Shown here one piece after another: positions 15,334 through 21,823 of a DNA stretch of 23,052 nucleotides. The DNA is from Dehalococcoidales bacterium. Its GTDB lineage: Bacteria; Chloroflexota; Dehalococcoidia; Dehalococcoidales; UBA5760. Made by a program: the position numbers and the translations under genes. The DNA is taken from assembly GCA_016931015.1 (NCBI GenBank), contig JAFGFP010000022.1:1-23052 (forward strand), read 5' to 3'. The notes under the pieces were generated by a model that saw nothing but the letters and a program-made list of their open reading frames with translations, was not told where the DNA came from and ran no database searches. Position 1 is the stretch's first letter; the number at the start of each line of letters is the position of its first letter.

Positions 15334-15567
15334 ATGCTGGAGGGTAAATGTCCCAAGTGCGGGGCCCGCTACTTCGGGTGGGCGTTGCGTTTCCCGCGAC
15401 ATCAGGTGTGCCCCAGGTGCGGTGTCGGACTGGCTATCGTCGAGGACGGCCGGCCGGTTTCCCAGGGCTACTCTCCCTTTAGCGCCCCAGAGCACTCGAT
15501 AGGATCGCCCTCCAGGGCGGCTTCTCTGGACAGCGGTGAGAAAAAGTCTCGCCAGCCCAAGGAGTAA
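15334..15567 (+). CDS. Small zinc-ribbon protein
   Basis: 77 residues. Two Cys pairs, CPKC (C6, C9) and CPRC (C26, C29), about 17 residues apart, form a zinc ribbon or rubredoxin-like metal site in the first 35 residues. The remaining 40 residues are Ser/Pro-rich, of low complexity and probably disordered. Function unknown; such proteins may bind nucleic acid or protein. The start is an ATG 6 nt after an extended -10, with only a weak AGG before it. Confidence 0.72.
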   Translation: MLEGKCPKCGARYFGWALRFPRHQVCPRCGVGLAIVEDGRPVSQGYSPFSAPEHSIGSPSRAASLDSGEKKSRQPKE

Positions 15568-15583
15568 CTTCGTCCCCAGGGTC

Positions 15584-15609
15584 GTTTGTCAGACTGATGA
15601 CGGCTTTTT
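15584..15609 (+). terminator. Weak possible terminator after the zinc-ribbon gene
   Basis: TTGTCA and TGACGG can pair (four Watson-Crick plus two G-U pairs) around GACTGA, followed by CTTTTT (15604-15609). Stem is short, so this is tentative. Confidence 0.3.
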
Positions 15610-15660
15610 ATCCCATGGTGGCAGCGTCTTTTTCCGGGCTTACCGGCCAGACGGCTTGCC

Positions 15661-16236
15661 ATGAAGGAGGCTCCGTTGCCCAGGTTGCATGACTACAGCG
15701 GCGAGTTCCGTCCTGAGCTAAGGCTCAGCGATTTCTCCCCGGCCACCCTGGCCCGATTAGCACGGCTCTACCAGAAGCTATACGTGGCCCTGGACGGCTT
15801 CTGGTATCTCACCGTGAAGGAGCGGCTGGGGAATAAAGAAGCGCTCGCCTGCGATATCCAGGCCTGGGAGCGCGTCTGCCGCTACGAAATGTCCAAAATC
15901 AGGGGCGGACTGAAAATCGAGGGGGACGATGTCGCCGCCCTGATGAAGGCCCTGCAGTTCTGCCCCTGGTTTCAGCTCATGGAGTGCCGTATGGAGGTCA
16001 GGGACGGAAGCTACGGTCGGTTTACGGTTAGCTACTGCCCCACGCTGGCGGCCTTGGAGAAGGAGGGGGAGGGTCGGGAGAGCGAGATTTGCACCCTGGT
16101 CGAGCCCAGGATCCTTAAAGCCTACGCCGCCTGCTTTAACCCGGAGATAGAGGTCGGCTGCCTCAAGGCACCGCCCCGGGTGGCTCAGGACGATATCTGC
16201 TGCCAGTGGGAGTTCCGGCTGAATAGCGGGCGCTAG
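15661..16236 (+). CDS. DUF6125-like protein
   Basis: The 191-residue protein resembles the DUF6125 group, as I recall it: LSDFSPATLARLARLYQKLY near the N-terminus, FWYLTVKERLGNKEAL, DIQAWERVC, then FCPWFQLMECRMEV, SYCPTLAALEKEGEGRESEICT and a C-terminal CCQWEF. Conserved Cys and acidic residues could bind a metal. Function is not established. The ATG at 15661 has no SD, whereas an in-frame TTG at 15676 is preceded by AAGGAGG at 15664-15670 (5-nt spacing), so the protein may start there and lose five residues. It leads a small plus-strand run with two short genes. Confidence 0.7.
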   Translation: MKEAPLPRLHDYSGEFRPELRLSDFSPATLARLARLYQKLYVALDGFWYLTVKERLGNKEALACDIQAWERVCRYEMSKIRGGLKIEGDDVAALMKALQFCPWFQLMECRMEVRDGSYGRFTVSYCPTLAALEKEGEGRESEICTLVEPRILKAYAACFNPEIEVGCLKAPPRVAQDDICCQWEFRLNSGR

Positions 16237-16257
16237 TCGCGGCGCTAAGGGGTTTTC

Positions 16258-16536
16258 ATGGAAGATACCGGCGAGCGATTCTTAAGGGGCGTTCTCGACG
16301 AGGCCTCGGTAGTCACTACCGGGCGGGGGTCTTTTAAGCGGCTCACGATTCGGGAGCCACGGGCCGTCGATAAGGAAACGGGTACTATTATCAAGACCCT
16401 GCGTAGCATGCATTTCCGCGAGGTGTACCTCGCCGGTGAGCCGGCTTCGGAGGCGGCGCTAGTGGCCATGCGGGGGCAGCGTATCGAGGTTCACTTCCTA
16501 CCCGGCGACACCGCCGAGGTTCGCTTAAGAGACTGA
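16258..16536 (+). CDS. Hypothetical protein, predicted beta-rich
   Basis: 92 residues, family not recognised. The alternation of short hydrophobic strands (VVTTGRGSFKRLTI, REVYLAG, QRIEVHFLPG, AEVRLRD) with glycine turns suggests a small beta-barrel such as an OB fold, but no motif proves it. AGGGG lies before the ATG. It begins 21 nt after the DUF6125-like gene, so both are likely on one transcript. The composition matches neighbours. Confidence 0.62.
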   Translation: MEDTGERFLRGVLDEASVVTTGRGSFKRLTIREPRAVDKETGTIIKTLRSMHFREVYLAGEPASEAALVAMRGQRIEVHFLPGDTAEVRLRD

Positions 16537-16569
16537 AGGAGCTAGGAAATCCAACCAGGGGGGAGAACA

Positions 16570-16812
16570 ATGAAGGGGCATCGTTACGAATATAAAGTCT
16601 TGGTGGAGTACCTTAACCCGGAGGAGCGGGGGGTGGTTCCTCATCTGACGCTGGAAGAGCACCAGGAGTCCCTTACCAGGATAATAGGCGACGTGTTTAG
16701 TCATCTCCCCGAGTCCATCCCTGAGGGCTGGGAGGTTAACTCCCACAATATCACCTTCTCGCGCAATACCATGATTATCTCGGTGCTGCTGAGACGCCCC
16801 TTAGCCGAATAG
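16570..16812 (+). CDS. Small hypothetical protein
   Basis: 80 residues, unrecognised. The start ATG has a strong SD (AGGGGGGAG) 5 nt upstream. The sequence shows an alternating strand (YEYKVLVEYLNP), a helix with HLTLEEHQESLTRI and a C-terminal strand (TFSRNTMIISVLLRRPL), an alpha/beta arrangement without Cys or catalytic signatures. It is 33 nt after the preceding small gene and converges on the PlsC gene, 19 nt away. Confidence 0.6.
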   Translation: MKGHRYEYKVLVEYLNPEERGVVPHLTLEEHQESLTRIIGDVFSHLPESIPEGWEVNSHNITFSRNTMIISVLLRRPLAE

Positions 16813-16831
16813 AGAACGGGAAGCCCTTGCC

Positions 16832-17527
16832 TTATTCCGGTCCGGCCCGCTCGTCTTTCGGTGCCGCTGCGTAGTAGCCGTGATACTCGGGGGGCAGCAG
16901 TCCGGCGATGCGCGCCATGATTGAGTCCGCCAGTTCGCGGAGCTCCGCCTTGGTCGGCCGGTGGCCTATATCGGGCAGGTAAAAGGGGCGGCCGATAGTG
17001 ACTTTTATCCGGGGCCGGTGAATAGCTGCCCAGGGGACACCCTTCCACTTGGCCTCCATACCGGTAATGCCTACCGGCAGGATGGGCACCTTCTTATCCA
17101 GGGCGATGAGGGCGGTTCCCGGTAGCGCCCGCCTCAGCCCGGCGTCTCGGCTTCTGGCCCCCTCGGGGAACATGGCTAGAGCCAGGCCGCTGTCCAGAAT
17201 CCGGTAGGCCTCGACCAGCGCCTGCCGGCTGGCCCCGTTTTGACGGACGGGAAAGGCGCCGAAACCCAAGGCCAGGGCCCTTACCAGGGGGGAGCGAAAC
17301 AGCTCCTCTTTGGCCATGAACATTATGCGCCGCTTGATGGTGATGTACAGGAGATACTGGTCGGAGTCGCTCAGGTGATTGGCCACGATGAGTAGCGGCC
17401 CGTTTTCAGGAACGTTCTCCTGTCCCGTCACCCGGTAGCGTGTCAGCAGGGAGAACAGGATTTTGAAGAAGGGCAGCGCGAAAGACCGGAGCGTGAGATA
17501 TAGTGCTTTTCGAAACCGTTGCCGCAT
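16832..17527 (-). CDS. plsC: 1-acyl-sn-glycerol-3-phosphate acyltransferase (PlsC family)
   Basis: Membrane-associated acyltransferase that acylates the second position of lysophosphatidic acid. The 231-residue protein has the acyltransferase motif NHLSDSD (about 51-57) and FPEGARS (about 119-125) with the glycerol-phosphate-binding residues, plus a hydrophobic N-terminus (about 8-30). Together with plsY at 4268 it would complete phosphatidic acid synthesis. ATG at 17527 has only a weak SD. A good promoter precedes it. The family also contains broader lysophospholipid acyltransferases, so the exact substrate is unsure. Confidence 0.9.
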   Translation of the reverse strand: MRQRFRKALYLTLRSFALPFFKILFSLLTRYRVTGQENVPENGPLLIVANHLSDSDQYLLYITIKRRIMFMAKEELFRSPLVRALALGFGAFPVRQNGASRQALVEAYRILDSGLALAMFPEGARSRDAGLRRALPGTALIALDKKVPILPVGITGMEAKWKGVPWAAIHRPRIKVTIGRPFYLPDIGHRPTKAELRELADSIMARIAGLLPPEYHGYYAAAPKDERAGPE

Positions 17528-17565
17528 TTATCTTAGTTACCGGAACCGTGGTAGGTAACGGTGGC

Positions 17566-17595
17566 ATTATACCCCCGGGGGTCGAGACAAGTAAA
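17566..17595 (-). promoter_or_regulatory. Promoter of the plsC-type gene with a G/C palindrome in the spacer
   Basis: On the minus strand a perfect TATAAT (17566-17571) is paired with TTTACT (17590-17595), spacing 18. The spacer contains a perfect 12-bp palindrome ACCCCCGGGGGT (17571-17582), a possible operator. Confidence 0.55.
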
Positions 17596-17604
17596 CCCGG
17601 CGCC

Positions 17605-18282
17605 TTAAACGAAGCCTAAGATTTCCGAGAAGCTTTTGATAACCGGGCAGTCCGGGGTTTCGGTGGCTATGCCGTAGCGGTCGATTAATATGGCCCTTAT
17701 CCCCGCTTTTCTCGCCCCGACTACGTCCAGCTGGTACTGGTCGCCGATATAGACGGTTGCTTCAGCCGTTACCCCGGCCCGCTTAAGCGCCGCCCGGAAG
17801 ATGAGCGGGTCTGGCTTAGCGGCTCCGGCGTCGTCCGGGGTGACCACGACGTCTAAGAAGGGGTCGAGCCCGGCCCTGCCCAGGCGCATATTGGAGATTA
17901 GGCCCAGCACCAGCCCTTTTCCTTTAAGCGCCTTCACGGCGGGCAGCACGTCGTCGTAGAGCACCCAGGTGGCCTCTCTAACCTGCCTGGCGGCGCGTTT
18001 GGTAATCTCCAGCCTGATGCCCTTGGGTACCGTGCTCCCCACCCGGGCTAGGAGCACGTCCCACCAGCGGAGAAAGGGCGTTTCGTCTTTACCCTCGGCA
18101 AATCTCGGCGGCGCCCCTTCCGGCACCTGCGCGTCGGCCTCCGCGACCCCGCACATCAGGCTCTGCGGGGATAGTTCCACCCCCATCTCCCGGGCGAACT
18201 GGCTGAACATCTCGTCTCTGTCCGGTTCGGGGTGGGCGACGGTGCCCATCCAGTCGAAGAATACCGCTTTAGTCTCAGTCAC
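17605..18282 (-). CDS. HAD-superfamily hydrolase with altered motif I
   Basis: The protein has 225 residues when started at GTG 18282, which is preceded by AAGGAG 6 nt upstream; an in-frame ATG at 18324 is less likely. HAD motifs are FFDWMGT (motif I), LGLISNM (motif II), AKPDPLIF (motif III Lys) and IGDQYQLDVVGA (motif IV). Motif I has Met where most phosphatases have the second, acid/base Asp (DxDGT). Dehalogenases and phosphonatases also lack that Asp. A simple phosphatase is therefore less certain. A cap domain lies between motifs I and II. Substrate unknown. Confidence 0.85.
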   Translation of the reverse strand: MTETKAVFFDWMGTVAHPEPDRDEMFSQFAREMGVELSPQSLMCGVAEADAQVPEGAPPRFAEGKDETPFLRWWDVLLARVGSTVPKGIRLEITKRAARQVREATWVLYDDVLPAVKALKGKGLVLGLISNMRLGRAGLDPFLDVVVTPDDAGAAKPDPLIFRAALKRAGVTAEATVYIGDQYQLDVVGARKAGIRAILIDRYGIATETPDCPVIKSFSEILGFV

Positions 18283-18326
18283 TTGATACTCCTTCGGGGG
18301 TGTGTCTCTCGGGTGATGTCTCATAC

Positions 18327-18354
18327 ATCATACACCGCCCCGGCCCCGTGTCAA
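18327..18354 (-). promoter_or_regulatory. Promoter of the HAD gene
   Basis: On the minus strand consensus TTGACA (18349-18354) and TATGAT (18327-18332) are 16 nt apart, about 44 nt before the GTG start. Confidence 0.65.
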
Positions 18355-18409
18355 GCCCCGGTCGAATGGCTGCCGGCGGCTTAGGGCAGATAACAAAAGC
18401 AGCGGATGA

Positions 18410-18438
18410 TTGACATGCCTCTTATTGGCGGTTATAAT
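18410..18438 (+). promoter_or_regulatory. Perfect consensus promoter of tRNA-Gln
   Basis: TTGACA (18410-18415), 17 nt spacer, TATAAT (18433-18438). Both hexamers and the spacing equal the sigma70 consensus. Predicted start is about 5 nt before the tRNA. Confidence 0.85.
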
Positions 18439-18449
18439 TTCAGCGTTGC

Positions 18450-18523
18450 TGGGGAATCGTCTAGCGGTAGGACGCGTGACTCTGGATCACGTAGGGTAGG
18501 TTCGAATCCTACTTCCCCAGCCA
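18450..18523 (+). tRNA. tRNA-Gln (anticodon CTG)
   Basis: A 74-nt cloverleaf with a perfect 7-bp acceptor stem (TGGGGAA with TTCCCCA), D arm, anticodon stem CGTGA/TCACG around CTCTGGA (anticodon CTG), T arm GTAGG-TTCGAAT-CCTAC, discriminator G and encoded CCA. Reads CAG codons. It has its own consensus promoter. Confidence 0.96.
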
Positions 18524-18610
18524 ATTCTAAAATCGCCCCGAGTTCTATTTCGGTGGGGGTGGTGGGGTCGATACCTGAGCATTAAGGAAGCAGCGCCGCG
18601 GAGGTATTAA

Positions 18611-18910
18611 ATGGCCCGGTACGAGGATGACTACGAGGATGAACCGAAAGAAGAGGCGTGCTTTATCGCTACCGCGGTCTACGGAACCCCCCTGGCCCCG
18701 GAGATCGAGGTTCTGCGCCAGTTTCGGGATGAACTCCTCAAGCCCAACCCGGTTGGTAGAGCTCTGGTCGCCACCTATTACCGGCTCAGCCCGCCGCTGG
18801 CCCGCTTTATCTCCCGGCACCGGGTGTTACGCGGCCTGGTGCGGGGGTGCCTGGTAAACCCGGCGGTCGCCCTGGCCAGGGCCATTCGGAGCCGTCGGGC
18901 CGGGCAGTAG
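18611..18910 (+). CDS. CFI-box-CTERM domain protein
   Basis: 99 residues with an acidic N-terminus (about 1-15) followed by ACFIATAVYGTPLAPEIEVLRQFRDELL (CFI box around residues 17-25), then PVGRALVATYYRLSPPLARFI and a basic, mildly hydrophobic C-terminal end. In other proteins the CFI box is a C-terminal domain; here it makes up nearly the whole gene. Its role is unknown. GGAGG is 6 nt before the ATG. It lies alone between two tRNAs, followed at once by a strong hairpin. Confidence 0.82.
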   Translation: MARYEDDYEDEPKEEACFIATAVYGTPLAPEIEVLRQFRDELLKPNPVGRALVATYYRLSPPLARFISRHRVLRGLVRGCLVNPAVALARAIRSRRAGQ

Positions 18911-18938
18911 CCGGGCCGGGGTTTCCCCAGAGGCCCGG
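18911..18938 (+). terminator. Strong two-part hairpin after the CFI-box gene
   Basis: CCGGGCC and GGCCCGG (7 bp) enclose a second stem GGGG-TTT-CCCC. It begins right after the stop codon. No T-run follows, so it may protect the mRNA end or terminate without a T tract. Confidence 0.5.
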
Positions 18939-19011
18939 TACGTCATCTTATCTCCTTCCAGTCTTTTCAGCCTGTTTCCTCTCTTTATTTTCTGCCTTAT
19001 GTCGCGAATTC

Positions 19012-19041
19012 TTGACCTTGAGAAAAGGCCGCCTCTACAAT
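19012..19041 (+). promoter_or_regulatory. Promoter of the desulforedoxin-like gene
   Basis: TTGACC (19012-19017) and TACAAT (19036-19041) are 18 nt apart, five of six matches each, about 50 nt upstream of the translation start. Confidence 0.6.
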
Positions 19042-19097
19042 TAAACCGGATGAGGATTTAAGGGCTTAGCGTGTCAGCGCTAGTCGGGAGGTGTGTT

Positions 19098-19265
19098 ATG
19101 GCTCATTGTCATCAGATGAAGGTAGGCGAGGTTTACCTCTGTAAGGAGTGCGGCCTGGAGCTCAAGGTCGTCAAGGAGTGCCGCGACGCCGGGCTTCCGC
19201 CGGAAAAGTGCCGCTGCGCTCCCTGCACCCTGGTCTGCTGTGGCCGGGAGCTGGTTAAGAAATAG
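19098..19265 (+). CDS. Desulforedoxin-like Cys-rich protein
   Basis: 55 residues. The start ATG at 19098 has GGGAGG 7 nt upstream, better than an in-frame GTG at 19071. GEVYLCKECG (10-19) and TLVCCG (44-49) match desulforedoxin's metal ligands CxxC and CC (C15, C18, C47, C48), which bind one Fe(S-Cys)4. Between them is an insert with four more Cys (C28, C38, C40, C43) absent from classic desulforedoxin, and there are C4 and two His near the start. It could bind a second metal. Redox or oxygen-stress function in an anaerobe is inferred. Confidence 0.7.
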   Translation: MAHCHQMKVGEVYLCKECGLELKVVKECRDAGLPPEKCRCAPCTLVCCGRELVKK

Positions 19266-19410
19266 CGGCGGATATTTCTACTACCGTCGTTTCCCGCGTT
19301 TAGTCCGCTGGCGGCTTGTGCCGCTTCCGGGGTCTCTCCCGTCTTAACAGTCATTCCCCGGCTACTTAGACGGCGCCTGAGGAAGCAGGCTTTCCCGGAG
19401 CGGGTGAAAC

Positions 19411-19439
19411 TTGAGTTTAGCGCGGCAGCGTGATAAACT
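19411..19439 (+). promoter_or_regulatory. Candidate promoter of tRNA-Glu
   Basis: TTGAGT (19411-19416) and TAAACT (19434-19439) are 17 nt apart, about 40 nt before the tRNA. The gap 19266-19481 otherwise holds only a short GCGGC/GCCGC hairpin at 19311-19324. Confidence 0.4.
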
Positions 19440-19481
19440 ACTCAGGTATTTGACTGCTCCTTCCCTAGCTGAGCTTTTTGC

Positions 19482-19558
19482 GGCGCATTCGTCTAGCGGC
19501 CTAGGACACTGCCCTCTCAAGGCAGAGATCACGGGTTCGAATCCCGTATGCGCTACCA
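19482..19558 (+). tRNA. tRNA-Glu (anticodon CTC)
   Basis: A 77-nt cloverleaf: acceptor GGCGCAT with ATGCGCT (first pair G-U), D arm, anticodon stem CTGCC/GGCAG around CTCTCAA (anticodon CTC), T arm ACGGG-TTCGAAT-CCCGT and encoded ACCA end. Reads GAG codons. A decayed integrase lies 66 nt downstream, so the 3' end is a likely phage or island attachment site. Confidence 0.95.
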
Positions 19559-19624
19559 ATAGTCTTTTCGCCCCATTTTTCAAAGCTAAAATCGCCGTTC
19601 CCCACTAGACATAACTGTATTCTG

Positions 19625-19852
19625 CTAATAATGATTTTCAACAGCTACATTTTCACGCCTGCCGTTAAGCAGTTTATCAAAACTCTCCGCTGCTGCCTGC
19701 TGAAGTCCGAGGGCTATGTGACTATAAGTATCAAGGGTCATCTGAATAATGGCATGGCCTAGCCTCTCCTGGACTATTTTCGGATGTATTCCCTGCTTCA
19801 ACATGATTTAGGCGTGGGTGTGTCTGGCACCATGTAGGCTTATCAGGTAGTA
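19625..19852 (-). pseudogene. Tyrosine recombinase (integrase), C-terminal remnant
   Basis: On the minus strand, reading towards tRNA-Glu, the translation gives LHGARHTHA, then a TAA stop at 19808-19810, then IMLKQGIHPKIVQERLGHA, QMTLDTYSHIALGLQQAA and a final stop at 19625. These are the RxxH (HGARHTHA), LGHA and YSH (catalytic Tyr) motifs of phage-type integrases. The in-frame stop in the catalytic core and loss of everything upstream make it a pseudogene. The upstream 19853-19990 region shows no recognisable gene. Orientation and location relative to the tRNA fit an old tRNA-Glu-integrated element. Confidence 0.85.
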
Positions 19853-19990
19853 GGCAAAACAGGCCCTGGCTCTCCCCCCACATCTTACTGGCTGGGTTGA
19901 AATACTTCAATAGATGGCGGGAAGGTGTGCTATCGGGAAGGCTTGGTGCCGACTTACGCCGTACGTCGCGGGCTCGTTTGCGGGCGGCTT

Positions 19991-21016
19991 CTAATCCCGT
20001 TTTTTCTCGGCGAGGGCTGTGTCGGAGATTTCCAGGAAGGCGCTGACGACCACCGGGTCGAACTGACTGCCGCTGTAGCGTTTGATTTCCTCTTTCGCTT
20101 CTGAGACGGGCATTCCCGAACGATAGGGGCGGTTGGAGGTCATGGCGTCGAAGGCGTCGGCCACGGCCAGGATTCTGGCCCCCAGCGGGATTTCCTCGCC
20201 GCTTACTGTTTGCTCGTGACCGTTGCCGTCGTAGTGGTCGTGGTGATGGCTGATGATTTCGACTATTTTGTCGTTGACCACCGGGCTGACGATACGAGGG
20301 CCTATCTGGGCGTGAACCATGACGTGGCGGTACTCTTCGGGGGTCAGCTTGCCCGGTTTATTCTGAATGGCCGGGTCGACGGCAATCTTGCCGACGTCGT
20401 GGAGCAGGCTGCCCCAGTGCAGGTCCTCCAGCTCGTCTCCGCTTAGCCCGAGCTGGGAGCCGATGTCCATGGCTATCTTGTTCACCGCCCTCGAGTGGCC
20501 CGCAGTGTATTTATCCTTGGCCTCGAGGGCAAAGATAAGCGCCTCGATGGCGCCCAGGAAAATCTTCCGGATTTCCTCGGTTTGCTCTTTAACCCGCTGT
20601 TCGAGCTGCTGTTGATATTTCTTTACCTCAAGCTCCAGCCTCTTTATCTCTAGAGCCCGGTTCACGCTCAGTATAACCTCGTCCAGGTTAAAGGGTTTGC
20701 ATAGGTAGTCCTGAGCGCCGTTTTTCATGCACTCAATGGCGGTGCTCGTTTCGATGACGGCGGTGACCATGATAACTGCGGTATCGGGGTAGGCGGCTCT
20801 GATTTCGGACAGTAGCTCGTGTCCGGATTTACCCGGCATCTTGACGTCGAGTGTTACCAGGTCGATTTTGTTGTTTCTTAGCTGTTCTAAGGCCTGTTCG
20901 GCGTTACCGGCTTCGAGGCAGCGGTAGCCTTCCGCAAGCAGTTTCTTGCGTAGAACCTTTCTCAGCGCCTCTTCGTCGTCAACTATGAGGACGGTAGCTT
21001 TTCCCCCGGTATCCAT
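19991..21016 (-). CDS. Response regulator with HD-GYP-type output domain
   Basis: The 341-residue protein has an N-terminal receiver domain (acidic D13/D14, phosphoacceptor D57, T85, K107), a short coiled coil (about 122-152) and an HD phosphohydrolase domain (H206, D207 in LLHDVGKIAVD; later HHHDHYDGNG). HD-GYP proteins degrade cyclic di-GMP. The typical GYP tripeptide is replaced: residues 263-268 read DGNGHE. Activity on c-di-GMP is therefore less certain, although the metal-binding His/Asp are kept. It follows a second receiver protein on the minus strand after 82 nt. No histidine kinase is seen in the window. Confidence 0.88.
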   Translation of the reverse strand: MDTGGKATVLIVDDEEALRKVLRKKLLAEGYRCLEAGNAEQALEQLRNNKIDLVTLDVKMPGKSGHELLSEIRAAYPDTAVIMVTAVIETSTAIECMKNGAQDYLCKPFNLDEVILSVNRALEIKRLELEVKKYQQQLEQRVKEQTEEIRKIFLGAIEALIFALEAKDKYTAGHSRAVNKIAMDIGSQLGLSGDELEDLHWGSLLHDVGKIAVDPAIQNKPGKLTPEEYRHVMVHAQIGPRIVSPVVNDKIVEIISHHHDHYDGNGHEQTVSGEEIPLGARILAVADAFDAMTSNRPYRSGMPVSEAKEEIKRYSGSQFDPVVVSAFLEISDTALAEKKRD

Positions 21017-21098
21017 TCCCCACCGCCCTCCTCTCGCAGGGTATTACCGGCCGGCACCCAGCCGGCGTAATTCAGTCTTATAACTCTTTAGGCCGTGC

Positions 21099-21491
21099 TT
21101 ACTTGATGAACTTTTCAGCCGCATTTATAAGCTCTTCGGGGGTAAATGGCTTGAGCAGGAACGGTCTATCTACCTCCGATAAGAAGGTTTTAACCTCTTC
21201 GCTCAGTACATCGCCGGTGGTAAAGATTAATCTGCCCGCCAGCGGGTGCCGCCTACTCTTCAGGTACCGGTAGAGTTCCATACCACTCATTTTAGGTGTT
21301 CTGATATCACAAAAGCAAAGATTATAGTCCTTGCTGTCAATCATATTCCGGGCGGTATCCCCATCGTGGGCAATATCCACCTCAAATCCGTGAGCGTTAA
21401 GGATTCTGGTGCATATCTGGGTGATTACCCGCTCATCATCAATCACCAGGATTCTCCCCCTCGGTTTAGCCTTTGCCTTATCTTGTATCAT
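21099..21491 (-). CDS. Single-domain response regulator (REC)
   Basis: 130 residues when started at ATG 21491, chosen because GGGAGG lies 6 nt before it; an in-frame ATG at 21554 (SD AGGTGA) would add 21 residues. It is a complete receiver domain with the acidic pair D18/D19, phosphoacceptor D62 (CDIRTPKMSG), Thr near 91-92 and K114 (LLKPF). It has no output domain, so it probably relays phosphate or binds a partner. The gap to the downstream HD-GYP gene is 82 nt, and to the upstream HTH gene 77 nt (14 if the longer start is used). Confidence 0.88.
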   Translation of the reverse strand: MIQDKAKAKPRGRILVIDDERVITQICTRILNAHGFEVDIAHDGDTARNMIDSKDYNLCFCDIRTPKMSGMELYRYLKSRRHPLAGRLIFTTGDVLSEEVKTFLSEVDRPFLLKPFTPEELINAAEKFIK

Positions 21492-21568
21492 ACCATGCCT
21501 CCCGGCTCGCTGCCTGTTTTCAACAGCCCTGCCTAAAAGTAGCCCCTCTATCATTTCGTCACCTGGAA

Positions 21569-21799
21569 TCAGGTCTTCTCTGCCTCCGGGTTGTGATTTC
21601 TGTCGACCCTTTGTACCTCCGTCTTGAGCCGGTTCAGGTCGTCCTCGGTAAACAGGCGCCAGCCCCGCCTGTCTCGAAGCGGGACGTCATTGAAAACCCC
21701 GTCTTTAACCCAGCGCAGGAAGGTGTTCTTGCTCGTGCCGGCGAGATTACAGGCCTCGGCAGTCCGGTAGTAGGTATCCCCGTTGAGTTTAAGAGGCAT
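21569..21799 (-). CDS. MerR/excisionase-like helix-turn-helix protein
   Basis: 76 residues from ATG 21799 (GGAG 6 nt upstream); a GTG at 21811 in frame has no SD. YYRTAEACNLAGTSKNTFLRWVKDGVF is a MerR-type winged-helix HTH, followed by RRGWRLFTEDDLNRLK, the wing and following helix. There is no coiled coil or ligand domain, so this is an excisionase/DNA-binding-only type. Next to an integrase relic it could be a former Xis, or it could regulate the downstream two-component genes. Two GTATAC palindromes sit just upstream. Confidence 0.8.
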   Translation of the reverse strand: MPLKLNGDTYYRTAEACNLAGTSKNTFLRWVKDGVFNDVPLRDRRGWRLFTEDDLNRLKTEVQRVDRNHNPEAEKT

Positions 21800-21823
21800 G
21801 GTTGTCTCCACGTCTTAATGTGG

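Noticed and set aside
18527..19596. CTAAAATCGCC follows both tRNA genes (18527-18537 and 19586-19596), as a possible attachment repeat
   Set aside because: The same 11-mer also occurs inside rny near 1128, so it is a chance or composition-driven repeat.
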